DNA of 54,427 bases from contig CAJMSE010000022.1 in assembly GCA_905216025.1 (NCBI GenBank), positions 1 to 54,427 on the forward strand, read 5' to 3'. The position numbers and the translations under genes were made by a program. Shown here one piece after another: positions 32,184 to 41,261 of this stretch (positions within the stretch are counted from its first letter, which is position 1; each line of letters starts with the position of its first letter). Origin of the DNA: an uncultured bacterium. Its GTDB lineage: Bacteria; Bacteroidota; Bacteroidia; Bacteroidales; Bacteroidaceae. Below the pieces are notes generated by a model that worked only from the letters and a program-made list of their open reading frames with translations, did not search any database and had not been told where the DNA came from.

Positions 32184-32215
32184 CAAAGGTATACATATTT
32201 ATGCAAACAAGCAAA
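32184..32215 (-). promoter_or_regulatory. argR promoter
   Basis: On the minus strand, -33 TTTG (32212-32215), a 20-bp spacer, then the -7 box TACCTTTG (32184-32191). ARG box 2 fills the spacer. Confidence 0.8.
32190..32207. promoter_or_regulatory. ARG box 2
   Basis: TATACATATTTATGCAAA matches the ARG consensus at all defined positions but one. It lies between the -33 and -7 elements, 32 bp from box 1. Confidence 0.75.
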
Positions 32216-32219
32216 TGTT

Positions 32220-32237
32220 TATGCATATTTTTGCAGG
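32220..32237. promoter_or_regulatory. ARG box 3
   Basis: TATGCATATTTTTGCAGG, two mismatches to the consensus, 30 bp from box 2 and just upstream of -33. Its far side touches the B14 repeat. Confidence 0.55.
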
Positions 32238-32238
32238 G

Positions 32239-32356
32239 AAAGGCCCCTCCTAACCTCCCCGAAGGGGAGGATACCATGCGGGATGGGGATATCAGTAGGG
32301 CCAGAGCTTGTCTTTGGCCGTAGCCCGTGAGGGCTTTTGTCTGCAACGGTTATTAT
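32239..32356. repeat. Repeat cluster B14-A5 (right of argR)
   Basis: Family B (CCTCCCCGAAGGGGAGG at 32252), then the CATGCGGGATGGGGATATC link, then family A in plus orientation (GTAGGGCCAGAGCTTGTC at 32295 onward), ending GCAACGGTTATTAT. It is inverted relative to the cluster at 31507-31672, including both outer ends. Confidence 0.85.
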
Positions 32357-32386
32357 ATGGAAACGGCAATACGGCCTCCCGGGTTT

Positions 32387-32493
32387 GTTACGTGCCGCAC
32401 GTAACGGTGTTATCTGGTTCATGTAACACTGTTACGCGCCACGCGTAACGGTGTGATATGCCACACGTAACAGCGCTACGCGCCGCAGGTAAC
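32387..32493. repeat. Array C2: five 22-bp-spaced dyads
   Basis: Units start at 32387, 32409, 32431, 32453 and 32475 with 3-bp gaps. The first is GTTACGTGCCGCACGTAAC; others keep mainly the GTAAC outer arm. It runs into the terminator of the large secreted-protein gene. Confidence 0.9.
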
Positions 32494-32534
32494 AAAAAAA
32501 AGCGCCGGTCGGGGATTCCGGCCGGCGCTTTGCG
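32494..32534 (-). terminator. Intrinsic terminator of the 1597-aa gene
   Basis: On the minus strand an AAAGCGCCGGCC...GACCGGCGCT hairpin is followed by a run of T (AAAAAAA at 32494-32501 on the plus strand). Confidence 0.85.
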
Positions 32535-32552
32535 CGTTATGTCAAAAGACTG

Positions 32553-35500
32553 TTATTTGATAACAACCTTCTTGCCATCGATGATATAAAGACCCTTGGC
32601 AAGACCGTCGAGAGACTCGCCGGCGTTGCGTACCTTCACACCGTTGATGGTGTAAACGCCGCTCACTGCCTTGACATCGTTCTTGATACTGCTGATGCCG
32701 GTGTTGATCTTATTGTAGTCGTTGATGCCGATCGTGTAGATGTGGCAGCCGTTGGTGTTCTCAACCTTCACGTCTACTGTCTCTGCATCAGAAGCGGGAA
32801 CGGTGATTCTGAATGTCTCCACGGTTTTGGGGATAGCCTCGCCGATAACCTCGCCGCCAACGCTCAGCTTCACGCCGCGTGCATCGCTGTTCTTGTGCGA
32901 CTCGAGCTTAATCTCGATTGTAGAACCGGGCTTAACGGCCGGGATGGTGAACGAGTTGTTCTTGCCGCCAATCCAAAGGTATGACGGGCCGGCGTATGTG
33001 CCGAGGCTTGTAGACGGATAGTCCACTGCTATTGCGAGTGCGCCTGCGCTCATCTTGTCGAAGAGCAGACCTGCGGTCTCGGCAATCTCTGTGCCGTTGG
33101 CTGTCAGGCTCTGTGCCTCTGTGATTGCAGTACCATACCAGAATGCAGCACCGCCACGGTCGGGATCTGTATCAGTCGGGCCGCCTGCCTTCTCGTAGCT
33201 GCGCCACGGGGTCACTGCCGGATACTTGCCGTCAGCGTCGGGCTCTACGGTAGCAGCATCAGCCTTGAGGTTGCTTACTGTCTCCTCGCTCCACTTCGTG
33301 AAGTCCCAGACAACAGCAATCTCCTCCTGTGCCTCCTTCTCTACCACAGCCTTGGGATAGAGAACGTAGTTGCCGTGCCAGTCGATAGAAACGATGGCCG
33401 TCATGCTCTCGAACATCTCCGGGAGGCTGATTGTCGTCGAACCGTCTTCACCGTATTCTACATACTTAGACAGAACGCCCTCGCGTGTGAGAGGATCCAT
33501 CATCACGTCTTCTACAGCGATGGTCTCCTCGCCCTGTGCGGCGGTGAATGCTACGGCGAAGCCCTCTTCAACGCCTGTGACCTTGACATCCTTCAGTATC
33601 ACATACTTCGAGATGCTCTCAGCGTTCTTCACGCCGGCGATTGTAGCCTCGCTCGGGGTGATGGTGGCCTCTGTGCCTGTCAGCTCGTCGGCTACGCCGG
33701 TATTCTCTGAGATGTCGAATGTAGGAATGCCGTCAACTACAGAGTATGTACCGGTCACGTGGCCGGATACGGCCATGCCCTCGCTGATGCCCTGCTCCAT
33801 GAAGATAGAGCTTATCATGTCAGAACCGAGCTGGATTGCTCCGGTCTCGTCCTCGATGGTTCCGAAGCTGCTCATCCTTCCTGCTGAGATTGACGTAACC
33901 TTCACGTTGTTCATCACGAAGTTGACCTCAGTGCCGTCTTCAACGGCCTTCATCTCTGCGATGGTCTTGACTTCCTTAGCCGGAACCACGGGAGCGGCTA
34001 CGATGCTGTCTTTGCTTACAGGGTAGAACATGTTGGTGTTCGTGCCCATGAATCCGAGTACGCCGACGATGCTTTCAACCTTCTTCGGGTTCTCGCCGCC
34101 CAGAACGTTGTACTTGTCCAGGAACATGATGTACTCATCGTTGCTGTCTACGATTTGCTGATAGTCGATGTTTGCGTCAACATTCTCCAGCTTGACGAGC
34201 TTGGAGATGTTCTCGGGCTTGTTGGCTTCAGTGATGGTGAGCACCGTTGCGGCGATCTGTGCGTCTGCCTCTGTCACGTTAGCCTCTGTGGCAACGAACT
34301 TATGCAGCTTCTCCTTCACGATGGTCAGCTTACCGTTGATTGTTCCGGTGATGGCCTTGCCTGCTGTCAGGTTGAGGCCTTCGCCCTCGATGAGCAGGGC
34401 ACCGGTCTCATCCTCGATGTAAGCGTCGGTGCCGCTTACGAATGTAACCTTAGTGCCGTTGACTGCGAGCGTTGCATCAGTGCCGTCGGCAAGAGCCTTC
34501 AGGGCTGCGATGTTCTCAACTGCAGTTGCCGGATTCTCGTCAATCTTGATTGTGTAGATGTGGCAGCCGTTGGTGTTCTCAACCTTAACGTCTACAGTCT
34601 CTGCATCAGAAGCAGGAACATTGATGGTGAATGTCTCTACGGTTGTGGGGATAGCCTCGCCGATAACCTCGCCGCCAACGCTCAGCTTCACGCCGCGACC
34701 CTCAGCGGGCTTGTGCGACTCAATCGTTATCTCGATTGCCGAACCGGGCTTAACGGCCGGGATGGTAAACGAGTTGGTCTTGCCGCCAATCCAAAGGTAT
34801 GCCGGGCCTGCGTATGTGCCGAGGGTCGTAGACGGATAGTTCACTGCTATTGCGAGTGAACCTGCGGTCATCTTGTCGAAGAGCAGACCTGCGGTCTCGG
34901 CAATCTCTGTGCCATTAGCTGTAAGAGTCTGTGCCTCTGCTATTGCAGTGCCATACCAGAATGCAGCGCCGCCACGGTCGGGATCAGTCTCAGTCGGGCC
35001 ACCTTGCTTCTCGTAAGTACGCCACGGAGTCTCTGCCGGATACTTGCCGTCTCCGTCAGGAGTTACGGTAGCTGCATCAGCCTTGAGGTTGTTGATAGTT
35101 TCCTCGCTCCACTTTGTGAAGTCCCAAACACGTGCGGGCTCTTCTACCTTCTTGGCAACGAACTCTATCGGGTAGAGAACGGTACCGTTTGCGTCTGCAT
35201 ATACGAGTGCTGTCATGCTCTCGAACGGCGGGAAGTTGTAGCCTTCCTCGTCCTCCTTCATATACTCATCGGTAACGTAAGACCAGCTCGGAGTCATCAT
35301 AGCATCGACAACGTTGATGTTCTCTGTGCCCTGTGTAGCGGTGAACTCACGCATGCCTGTGTTGTTATAGCTGAGTGTGAGGTCTTTGATGGTGACAACC
35401 TTCAGGAGGTTCTCTGCTTTCTTAGCGTCGGCGATGGTAACCTCTACAGCGTTGAGAGTAAAGTCTTCAACGGCTGTGACAGCATCTCCTGCACTTTCAG

Positions 35501-37346
35501 AACCGGTGTTCTCGCTTCCTGCGAATGTAGGAATACCGTTTACAACGGTGTAAACGCCCGTGATTTTACCGGTAACGGCTTTTCCTTCCGTTACTTCAAA
35601 CTCCATGAGCATGCCCATCAGGTCTGCACCGAATGCGATGACACCGCTCTCATCCTCAACAACGGCTGTGCGGCCGCTCATAGAACCTCTTGAAACAAGA
35701 ACTTTAGCCTTGTTCAGGGTCAGCGTAGCCTCCGTACCGTCGGCAAGTGCCTTCAGAGCTGCGATGTTCTCGACAGCGGGAATAGAAGATGTTTTCGGAG
35801 AATAAATCTCAACCTTTGTCAGAAGGTCTGAGAATCTGTAAAGAACAAAAGGCTGGTCACCTGTCAATATTGTAGTCTTGGTGCCATTCTTACCATAATT
35901 ATTTATATAGGTGTATACACCGAACTGTTCAGCTGTTCCTTCATTGATGGCAATCTTACCATCGTTGATTGCCGGTGAAGCTGCTTCTGTTCCATCAGCT
36001 CCAAGAACATGTACCGGATACATAAAGCCAAAGCCTGTGTAGAGTTTCGGCGTTTTACCTGTTTCGTCAAATTCAATGTTCAGTCCCGGAATAACATCTG
36101 TTGCAGATGCTGTTTCGGAAGAGAAGTTATAATAGTATTCATCTGTTACAACATCAGGATATTTGCTTTGCCATTGAGAAGAAGAACCCGGCACACCGGT
36201 ACTAGCATTTAAAAGAACCCAGTTGCTTGAGAGATCCTTTGCTTTGAGAGCCGTGAAATCAATGGCTTTGGTCAGTTCATATTCCTTGGTGTTGTCAATT
36301 GTTGCGGTCGTTGAGACATAACCATCGGCAGCAGCAGTGATGGTATAAGTTCCTGCTTCGGTTGCTTCAATGGTTCCATTGCATTCAACACCGTTCTGTG
36401 TCGTTCCGTTTGTGCCAACGAAATCATATGTGAACTTAGCTGTCGGGTTAAGCAGGACGTCCTTATTGTCGCAAGTGAGGGTGTATGTCTTTGTGAATCC
36501 TTCACTGATAGCACTAAGGCCAACATTAATGTCTGCAAGTGAAATCTCTGTTCCGGCTTCGATTGTGAATACCAATGGCTCAGATTTCTCATCGCCTTTT
36601 GTGCTAACTACATGGTATGTTGTAGTCTCGCTGACGGTTGCATCCCATGTGTTGGCATTTGTAGCTGTATAATTATCGCCACCGTCGGTATTGTATGCGA
36701 GGTTTGCACCCGTGAATGTCACGGTGCGGCTCTTTCCGTTTACGGCCGTATATTTGGCAGTAGGCTGTATCAATACAGTGCCCGGAGCATATATAGATAT
36801 GGACTCTATATATCCTTTGCTCTTGTTTCCGCAGAAGCCGACATATCCATCTGCTGTCATCGTACAGTAGAAAGATTTTCCATCTTCGCTTGTGGTGTAA
36901 GTGAAATTACCATCAGGATTCCCGTCGCCATTCGTGAGAGTCATTACGTTTGAAGCTGCATCTGTGCATTTAAATACCACAACGTAATCTTTCTTCAAAT
37001 TAGGAATTGCTGCGGAGCGGTTGGCATTATATGACCACAAACCACCTTTGGTGGACCTGATAGCCCATCCTTTAGTACCGGTTCCTTGGAAATATATAGA
37101 TCCACTCAATTTTTCCGGTGTAACAACGTCAAAGACGTCTTGCTGTTTCTTGTTTCCTGTCTCATAAGCCGTGATACCGCTTTTAGTCCCAGACAATGTG
37201 ATTGCCTGGTCACTGGGGTATGTGGCTGTTGTGAAGTCCAATGTCTTGATAAGTGTAAATTCACTTAAATCCGGATCTGCCGCCATTATACTTTGTGGCA
37301 GAACCAAACTAATCATCAAGACAATAAGAGAATAAAACTTCTTCAT
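32553..37346 (-). CDS. Giant secreted multidomain protein, T9SS tail
   Basis: A 1597-residue extracellular protein. It has a Sec signal MKKFYSLIVLMISLVLPQSI and ends with a type A sorting domain-like segment (GVYTINGVKVRNAGE, GLAKGLYIIDGKKVVIK), so export by the type IX system is likely. The interior is modular. A ~200-residue beta domain starting VWDFTKWSEETI (about 745-960) recurs near 1330-1540 with very high identity. OB-like repeats with ALKALADGTEATL...VEDESG and GVYTVVNGIPTF recur about three times. An early domain resembles repeated Ig-like folds (VTFTGANLAYNT). No catalytic motif is recognised; polysaccharide binding or adhesion is likely. A PAP2 gene diverges upstream. Confidence 0.85.
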   Translation of the reverse strand: MKKFYSLIVLMISLVLPQSIMAADPDLSEFTLIKTLDFTTATYPSDQAITLSGTKSGITAYETGNKKQQDVFDVVTPEKLSGSIYFQGTGTKGWAIRSTKGGLWSYNANRSAAIPNLKKDYVVVFKCTDAASNVMTLTNGDGNPDGNFTYTTSEDGKSFYCTMTADGYVGFCGNKSKGYIESISIYAPGTVLIQPTAKYTAVNGKSRTVTFTGANLAYNTDGGDNYTATNANTWDATVSETTTYHVVSTKGDEKSEPLVFTIEAGTEISLADINVGLSAISEGFTKTYTLTCDNKDVLLNPTAKFTYDFVGTNGTTQNGVECNGTIEATEAGTYTITAAADGYVSTTATIDNTKEYELTKAIDFTALKAKDLSSNWVLLNASTGVPGSSSQWQSKYPDVVTDEYYYNFSSETASATDVIPGLNIEFDETGKTPKLYTGFGFMYPVHVLGADGTEAASPAINDGKIAINEGTAEQFGVYTYINNYGKNGTKTTILTGDQPFVLYRFSDLLTKVEIYSPKTSSIPAVENIAALKALADGTEATLTLNKAKVLVSRGSMSGRTAVVEDESGVIAFGADLMGMLMEFEVTEGKAVTGKITGVYTVVNGIPTFAGSENTGSESAGDAVTAVEDFTLNAVEVTIADAKKAENLLKVVTIKDLTLSYNNTGMREFTATQGTENINVVDAMMTPSWSYVTDEYMKEDEEGYNFPPFESMTALVYADANGTVLYPIEFVAKKVEEPARVWDFTKWSEETINNLKADAATVTPDGDGKYPAETPWRTYEKQGGPTETDPDRGGAAFWYGTAIAEAQTLTANGTEIAETAGLLFDKMTAGSLAIAVNYPSTTLGTYAGPAYLWIGGKTNSFTIPAVKPGSAIEITIESHKPAEGRGVKLSVGGEVIGEAIPTTVETFTINVPASDAETVDVKVENTNGCHIYTIKIDENPATAVENIAALKALADGTDATLAVNGTKVTFVSGTDAYIEDETGALLIEGEGLNLTAGKAITGTINGKLTIVKEKLHKFVATEANVTEADAQIAATVLTITEANKPENISKLVKLENVDANIDYQQIVDSNDEYIMFLDKYNVLGGENPKKVESIVGVLGFMGTNTNMFYPVSKDSIVAAPVVPAKEVKTIAEMKAVEDGTEVNFVMNNVKVTSISAGRMSSFGTIEDETGAIQLGSDMISSIFMEQGISEGMAVSGHVTGTYSVVDGIPTFDISENTGVADELTGTEATITPSEATIAGVKNAESISKYVILKDVKVTGVEEGFAVAFTAAQGEETIAVEDVMMDPLTREGVLSKYVEYGEDGSTTISLPEMFESMTAIVSIDWHGNYVLYPKAVVEKEAQEEIAVVWDFTKWSEETVSNLKADAATVEPDADGKYPAVTPWRSYEKAGGPTDTDPDRGGAAFWYGTAITEAQSLTANGTEIAETAGLLFDKMSAGALAIAVDYPSTSLGTYAGPSYLWIGGKNNSFTIPAVKPGSTIEIKLESHKNSDARGVKLSVGGEVIGEAIPKTVETFRITVPASDAETVDVKVENTNGCHIYTIGINDYNKINTGISSIKNDVKAVSGVYTINGVKVRNAGESLDGLAKGLYIIDGKKVVIK
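32730..35130. repeat. Long internal direct repeats in the giant gene
   Basis: DNA around 32730-33310 and 34550-35130 is highly similar in the same orientation (both include GATGTGGCAGCCGTTGGTGT). They encode the duplicated VWDFTKWSEET domain and could recombine to delete about 1.8 kb in frame. Confidence 0.8.
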
Positions 37347-37378
37347 AATTGTTTGTTTTGGTTTTAATTGTAACTTTT

Positions 37379-37407
37379 AATATGTGTATACCCTGTTGAC
37401 ACATATT
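37379..37407. repeat. 9-bp inverted repeat in the leader of the giant gene
   Basis: AATATGTGT (37379-37387) and ACACATATT (37399-37407), about 32 bp upstream of the ATG. It could be an operator or a leader hairpin. Confidence 0.55.
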
Positions 37408-37653
37408 TTATAATGGTAATCTATTTTGTTTATCGACGTTCCGCAGGGTGCCTTATCTGCTGTAGATAAAGTCGGAGCAGTCGGTTTCTTTTTTTTATTT
37501 GTTTATAGGCGTTTTAGTTATTAGTTTTTATTATGTTATAAATTAAGTAAATTCCGCTGCTAAGTTACACATTATTTATATATAAGGCGGTGCGGCAGCG
37601 CGATTTTTAAAGAATTTTGTCAAAAGTAAGGGATAGTTTAGTATCTTTGCAGC
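37408..37653. other. AT-rich divergent intergenic region
   Basis: Separates the giant gene from the PAP2 gene. I see a small dyad (TTATCTGCTGTAGATAA at 37454), a poly-T tract (37489-37497), and the PAP2 promoter at the right end. No gene is apparent, and no confident minus-strand -7 box was found. Confidence 0.5.
37616..37649 (+). promoter_or_regulatory. PAP2 gene promoter
   Basis: TTTG (37616-37619), a 22-bp spacer, and TATCTTTG (37642-37649). The box ends only 4 nt before the first ATG, so the transcript may be leaderless or start at the second ATG (37663). Confidence 0.6.
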
Positions 37654-38211
37654 ATGAGAGCAATGCTTATATATATAATAATGTGTATGTGCGGGCAGGG
37701 CGTCCGTGCACAGGAGGCTAAGAGCGGCGGCATCGGCGACGTGACGCGGGTGGTGCCATACGCCGCGGTGATAGGTATGAAGGCGTGCGGCGTGGACAGC
37801 CGCGACCGGTGGGACGTGCTGCTGGCGAAGACTGCCGCGGCCGCCATAATCACCGGCGGGGTGACATATACGATGAAGGAGACGATACACGAGTGGCGTC
37901 CGGACATGACCGACCGCAAGTCGTTCCCCTCCGGACACACGGCTTTCGCCTTTGCCGGTGCCACCGTCCTGCACCATGAGTACGGCCATATATCGCCGTG
38001 GATAAGCGTCGCGGGGTATGCCACGGCCACGGCCACGGCTGTAGACCGCGTCTGCCGCGACCGCCACCACTGGTATGACACCGCGGCCGGTGCCGCCATC
38101 GGTTTCCTCTCGGCCGAGCTCGGCTTCTTCATTACCGACAGGATATTCCCGAAGAAGGATGTCGGCGTGGCCGTAAGTCCCACGGAAATATATTTCAGTT
38201 ACAGGTTCTGA
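37654..38211 (+). CDS. PAP2-superfamily phosphatase
   Basis: A 185-residue protein with a signal-like N-terminus ending GVRAQ, so it is periplasmic or outer-membrane facing. All three PAP2 motifs are present: KETIHEWRP (Kx6RP), PSGH, and RVCRDRHHWYD (Rx5Hx3D, with the catalytic His). The family dephosphorylates lipid phosphates such as undecaprenyl-PP or phosphatidic acid. The C-terminal IYFSYRF ends with an aromatic residue, as outer-membrane proteins do. The start is uncertain between 37654 and 37663. Confidence 0.9.
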   Translation: MRAMLIYIIMCMCGQGVRAQEAKSGGIGDVTRVVPYAAVIGMKACGVDSRDRWDVLLAKTAAAAIITGGVTYTMKETIHEWRPDMTDRKSFPSGHTAFAFAGATVLHHEYGHISPWISVAGYATATATAVDRVCRDRHHWYDTAAGAAIGFLSAELGFFITDRIFPKKDVGVAVSPTEIYFSYRF

Positions 38212-38321
38212 CGTGCTTTTTATCGGTGAAGAACCTGCTTCATTGCAGTTTACAGTAATTTTATCGCATCTTTTTAAATCTTTTTCCGCACTTCCAAGTC
38301 TCTATTTACAAACGACATGAT

Positions 38322-38831
38322 ATGGGACACAACAACGAAGAGACAATGGAAGCCGTTATCGGCAGCGAGCGCGACAGCCTCCTGCGGCTGGCATGCTGCC
38401 GCACGGGCGATGCCGACGATGCTGCCGACATCGTGCAGGATGTGCTGATGAAGACGTGGAAAAGGAAAGACGCCGTGGCGATAGCCGACGTGAGGGGCTA
38501 TCTCTACCGCAGCCTGTTCAATGCCTGCGCCACCTACCGGCAGCGCCGCGCATCGGCAACGTTCGTGCCGGTGAGTGCGGACATGCCGGCGGAGGCTCCG
38601 GCCGATGACGGCACCGCGGCGGAATACCGAAGGATCATGCGCCTTTTGGAGACCATCCCGGCGGAGCAGGCCGAGGTGATATCGCTGCGCACGGCCGGCG
38701 GCAAGAGCTTCGCCGAGATTGCCGGAATACTCGGTCTGCCCGTCCCGTCGGTGAAGTCGCGCTTCAGATACGGCATCGAGAAAATAAGAAAGATGATTTA
38801 TGATTCACCCAAAAAGACAAAGAGACTATGA
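38322..38831 (+). CDS. ECF-type RNA polymerase sigma factor
   Basis: A 169-residue sigma-70 factor of the extracytoplasmic function class. Region 2 contains LACCRTGDADDAADIVQDVL and VRGYLYRSLFNACATYRQRR. Region 4 has TIPAEQAEVISLRTAGGKSF and the HTH FAEIAGILGLPVPSVKSRFR. Its stop overlaps the start of the next gene by 4 nt (ATGA), and that gene encodes a zinc-finger anti-sigma-like membrane protein. Together they form a typical sigma/anti-sigma switch. The target promoter is unknown. Confidence 0.93.
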   Translation: MGHNNEETMEAVIGSERDSLLRLACCRTGDADDAADIVQDVLMKTWKRKDAVAIADVRGYLYRSLFNACATYRQRRASATFVPVSADMPAEAPADDGTAAEYRRIMRLLETIPAEQAEVISLRTAGGKSFAEIAGILGLPVPSVKSRFRYGIEKIRKMIYDSPKKTKRL

Positions 38832-40132
38832 GATGCGATGAATTCAGAAACAGGATAGAAGACTTGTTCGACTTGAACGGGTCCGCCGGGAATGGCGGCA
38901 GCAATGACACTGCTCCACTGTTGGAACATATTGCCGCGTGCGACGACTGCCGCAGATACTATCAGGAGTTTGCCGCGGTCGTCGGCATGCTCACGCCGCG
39001 GCCTGCTATAAAGCCGTCGGCAAGCCGCTCCCCGAGGCTCCGCCGCTGGCTCTCCGCCGCCGCTGCTGCCGTTGCCGCCGTCATCATCTGCGGCATCTGC
39101 CTCTACAACCTCTCCGCAGCCGGTGCCCGTGCCGCCACGGCCACGTCGCTCTTTGCCTCTGCCATCGAGGCTGTGGGCCACGGGCTCAACTTCTCCGCCA
39201 CGCTGATGGTGCGCACGTTGCCTGATGAGAACTTCAACTATATAGACCCTGACGCTCCTTTCGTGGAGCACCGCCTGTGCGCAGCCGCATCCGGCGGGCG
39301 CCGCACGTGGAGTCTCGGCAAGGGCGGAAGTCACTATGTGGTGTGCGACGGGCAGGCGCAGTATCAGTGGTGGACAGGCCGTGACAAGGCTCTCATACAG
39401 CCGGCGACGGACAACATCATCGATTACTTCGCCATGATAGCCGACATCGCGCAGCTGATGAGCTATGAGAAAATGCGCGCCGGGCAGCGCTCGGGCGACA
39501 CCTACGCCACCGAGCGCACAGACTCCACCGTCACGCTCACCGTCACGTCGGGCCCGAAGTATAATCCCCATCCGCTGCTCGGCCGCCTTCATTCGCAGGA
39601 CTATCTCGACAACATCCGCGAATACACCTTCGATGCCGCCACCGGCCGCCTGCTCGGCCTGCGTTTCTGGGTCATGGCCGGCGGCCGCCGGCAGCTCATC
39701 CTCTACAGCCGCGGCATGGAGTACGGTCCCGCCGCTGTCTCGCCCATGGCCACGGCCATCCCGCGTGGCAGCCACAGCTGGACCGACATGCGGAGTGCAT
39801 CCTCTTCCGCCGCATCCTCCTCCGCTCCGGGTTCTTCTGCCGCCCGCCGCGAGAGTGCCTCCGCAGCTGCCCGCCGCATCGTCACCGCCATCACGTCCAG
39901 AGACAGCGGCAGTGCCCGTGAGGCACTGTCAGCCTATGACACCGCCGCACTATTCGCCCAGTATGCCGGTCATTCGCTTGTGGCGGTCAGAGATACATTC
40001 CGTTCCGAAGGATATGCCGGCGTGTATGTCATGGTCGAACTGCGTTCACCTTCCGGCGAACGTCAGATGCTGCGCCTTGCCTTGCGCAATGACAATGCAG
40101 CCGGCACGTGGATGCTTGACGGGGGAATATGA
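38828..40132 (+). CDS. Anti-sigma-like zinc-finger membrane protein
   Basis: A 434-residue protein encoded in overlap with the sigma factor gene. The N-terminus (about 1-45) carries Cys3 and HIAACDDC, the HxxxCxxC zinc motif of ZAS anti-sigma domains. A membrane helix follows (LSAAAAAVAAVIICGICLYN, about 75-94). The ~340-residue periplasmic part has an LolA/MucB-like beta fold (RTWSLGKGGSHYVVCDGQ, AQYQWWTGRDKALI), and an Ala/Ser-rich low-complexity linker (about 320-350) precedes a small C-terminal domain. I infer that the periplasmic domain senses an envelope lipid or lipoprotein. The low-complexity linker is unusual. Confidence 0.8.
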   Translation: MRCDEFRNRIEDLFDLNGSAGNGGSNDTAPLLEHIAACDDCRRYYQEFAAVVGMLTPRPAIKPSASRSPRLRRWLSAAAAAVAAVIICGICLYNLSAAGARAATATSLFASAIEAVGHGLNFSATLMVRTLPDENFNYIDPDAPFVEHRLCAAASGGRRTWSLGKGGSHYVVCDGQAQYQWWTGRDKALIQPATDNIIDYFAMIADIAQLMSYEKMRAGQRSGDTYATERTDSTVTLTVTSGPKYNPHPLLGRLHSQDYLDNIREYTFDAATGRLLGLRFWVMAGGRRQLILYSRGMEYGPAAVSPMATAIPRGSHSWTDMRSASSSAASSSAPGSSAARRESASAAARRIVTAITSRDSGSAREALSAYDTAALFAQYAGHSLVAVRDTFRSEGYAGVYVMVELRSPSGERQMLRLALRNDNAAGTWMLDGGI

Positions 40133-40180
40133 TGTCGGACTGGTCTGCCCGGTCCGACATGTCAGAAAAGTCCGACCTGT
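40133..40180. terminator. TGTCGGAC hairpin between convergent genes
   Basis: ATGTCGGACTGGTCTGCCCGG with GTCCGACAT (40133-40160) makes an 8-9 bp stem, and GTCCGAC recurs at 40170. It lies between the anti-sigma gene and convergent proB. It may terminate both, although it lacks a strong T tract. Confidence 0.5.
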
Positions 40181-40181
40181 C

Positions 40182-41252
40182 TTACTCCAGATAAAGATAG
40201 TCGTAGTGCACGATGGGGCGCACGTCGTGGCTGCCGATGAGCGTGCGGGCCTCGGCGGCGGCGTAGTTGCTGCGGCCCACGCCGATGATGCTTCCGCTGT
40301 CGTCCTTTATGGATATGATGTCGCCCTCCTCGAAGTCGCCGCTGACGGCGGTGACGCCGACCATGAGCAGGCTCACGGCACGTCCGGAGGCGAGGGCCTC
40401 GGCGGCACGGGCGTTGATGCTCACGACGCCCTTGGCGAAGCTGCCGCTGTGGGCAATCCATTTCTTCACGGGCGACGTGCCTTCCTGCCGGGCGACGAAC
40501 TCGGTGTGCACCGTGACGTCCGGACGGCCGACGAGGTCGGGGAGGATGTTCTCACGGCGGCCGTTGGCAATAATCACGCGTATGCCCTCGTCGGCCACGC
40601 GGCGCGCCACGGCACACTTCGACGTCATGCCTCCGCGGCCGAATCCGCTCTTCTCCTGCTGTATGTATTCGCTGAGGTCGCGGTCGGGCTCAACGCGTGG
40701 AATCACGCGTGACGACGGGTCGGCGGGCGAGCCGTCGTAGATGCCGTCGATGTTGCTCAGTATGACGAGCACGTCGGCGTCCATCATCGAGGCTATCAGT
40801 CCGGACAGTTCGTCGTTGTCGGTGAACATCAGTTCGGTGACGCTCACGGTGTCGTTCTCGTTCACTATCGGTATGACGCCGTTGTCGAGCATCACCGTCA
40901 TGCAGGCGCGCTGGTTGAGATATTCGCGTCGCGTGGCGAAGCTCTCCTTCATGGTGAGCACCTGCCCCACGTGGATGCGGTATTCGCGGAACAGGTCGTA
41001 GTAGAGGTTTATCAGCTTGGCCTGTCCGAGTGCGGAGAAGAGCTGGCGCTGGGCCACGCTGTCGAGCCGCCTGCCGTCTATCTTCATCTCACCGCGGCCG
41101 CTGGCCACGGCTCCGCTCGATACGAGTATCACCTCGTGGCCCTCGCCGCGCAGCCACGCCACCTGGTCCACTATCGCCGACATGCGCGTGATGTCGAGCT
41201 TTCCGTCGTCACGGGTCAGCACGTTGCTGCCCACCTTTATCACTATCCTCAT
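40182..41252 (-). CDS. proB: Glutamate 5-kinase
   Basis: Phosphorylates glutamate in the first step of proline synthesis and is feedback-inhibited by proline in most species. The 356-residue form has the amino-acid kinase domain (MRIVIKVGSNVLTRDDGKLD, VSSGAVASGRGE, VNENDTVSV, GRGGMTSKCAVARRVADEG) and a C-terminal PUA domain from about residue 275 (GRAVSLLMVGVTAVSGDFEE). In many Bacteroidales proB, proA and argF' are adjacent; here proB is 6.5 kb from proA-argF', and all are edged by family F repeats. Confidence 0.95.
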   Translation of the reverse strand: MRIVIKVGSNVLTRDDGKLDITRMSAIVDQVAWLRGEGHEVILVSSGAVASGRGEMKIDGRRLDSVAQRQLFSALGQAKLINLYYDLFREYRIHVGQVLTMKESFATRREYLNQRACMTVMLDNGVIPIVNENDTVSVTELMFTDNDELSGLIASMMDADVLVILSNIDGIYDGSPADPSSRVIPRVEPDRDLSEYIQQEKSGFGRGGMTSKCAVARRVADEGIRVIIANGRRENILPDLVGRPDVTVHTEFVARQEGTSPVKKWIAHSGSFAKGVVSINARAAEALASGRAVSLLMVGVTAVSGDFEEGDIISIKDDSGSIIGVGRSNYAAAEARTLIGSHDVRPIVHYDYLYLE

Positions 41253-41261
41253 ATTTTGAAT

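Noticed and set aside
32156..32206. N-terminal extension of ArgR
   Set aside because: It would translate through ARG boxes and the -7 box; MKIKKNRLETLR is the family-like start.
37441..37500. Riboswitch or attenuator before the giant gene
   Set aside because: Only a short dyad (TTATCTGCTGTAGATAA) and a poly-T tract are visible; no known aptamer motif could be matched.
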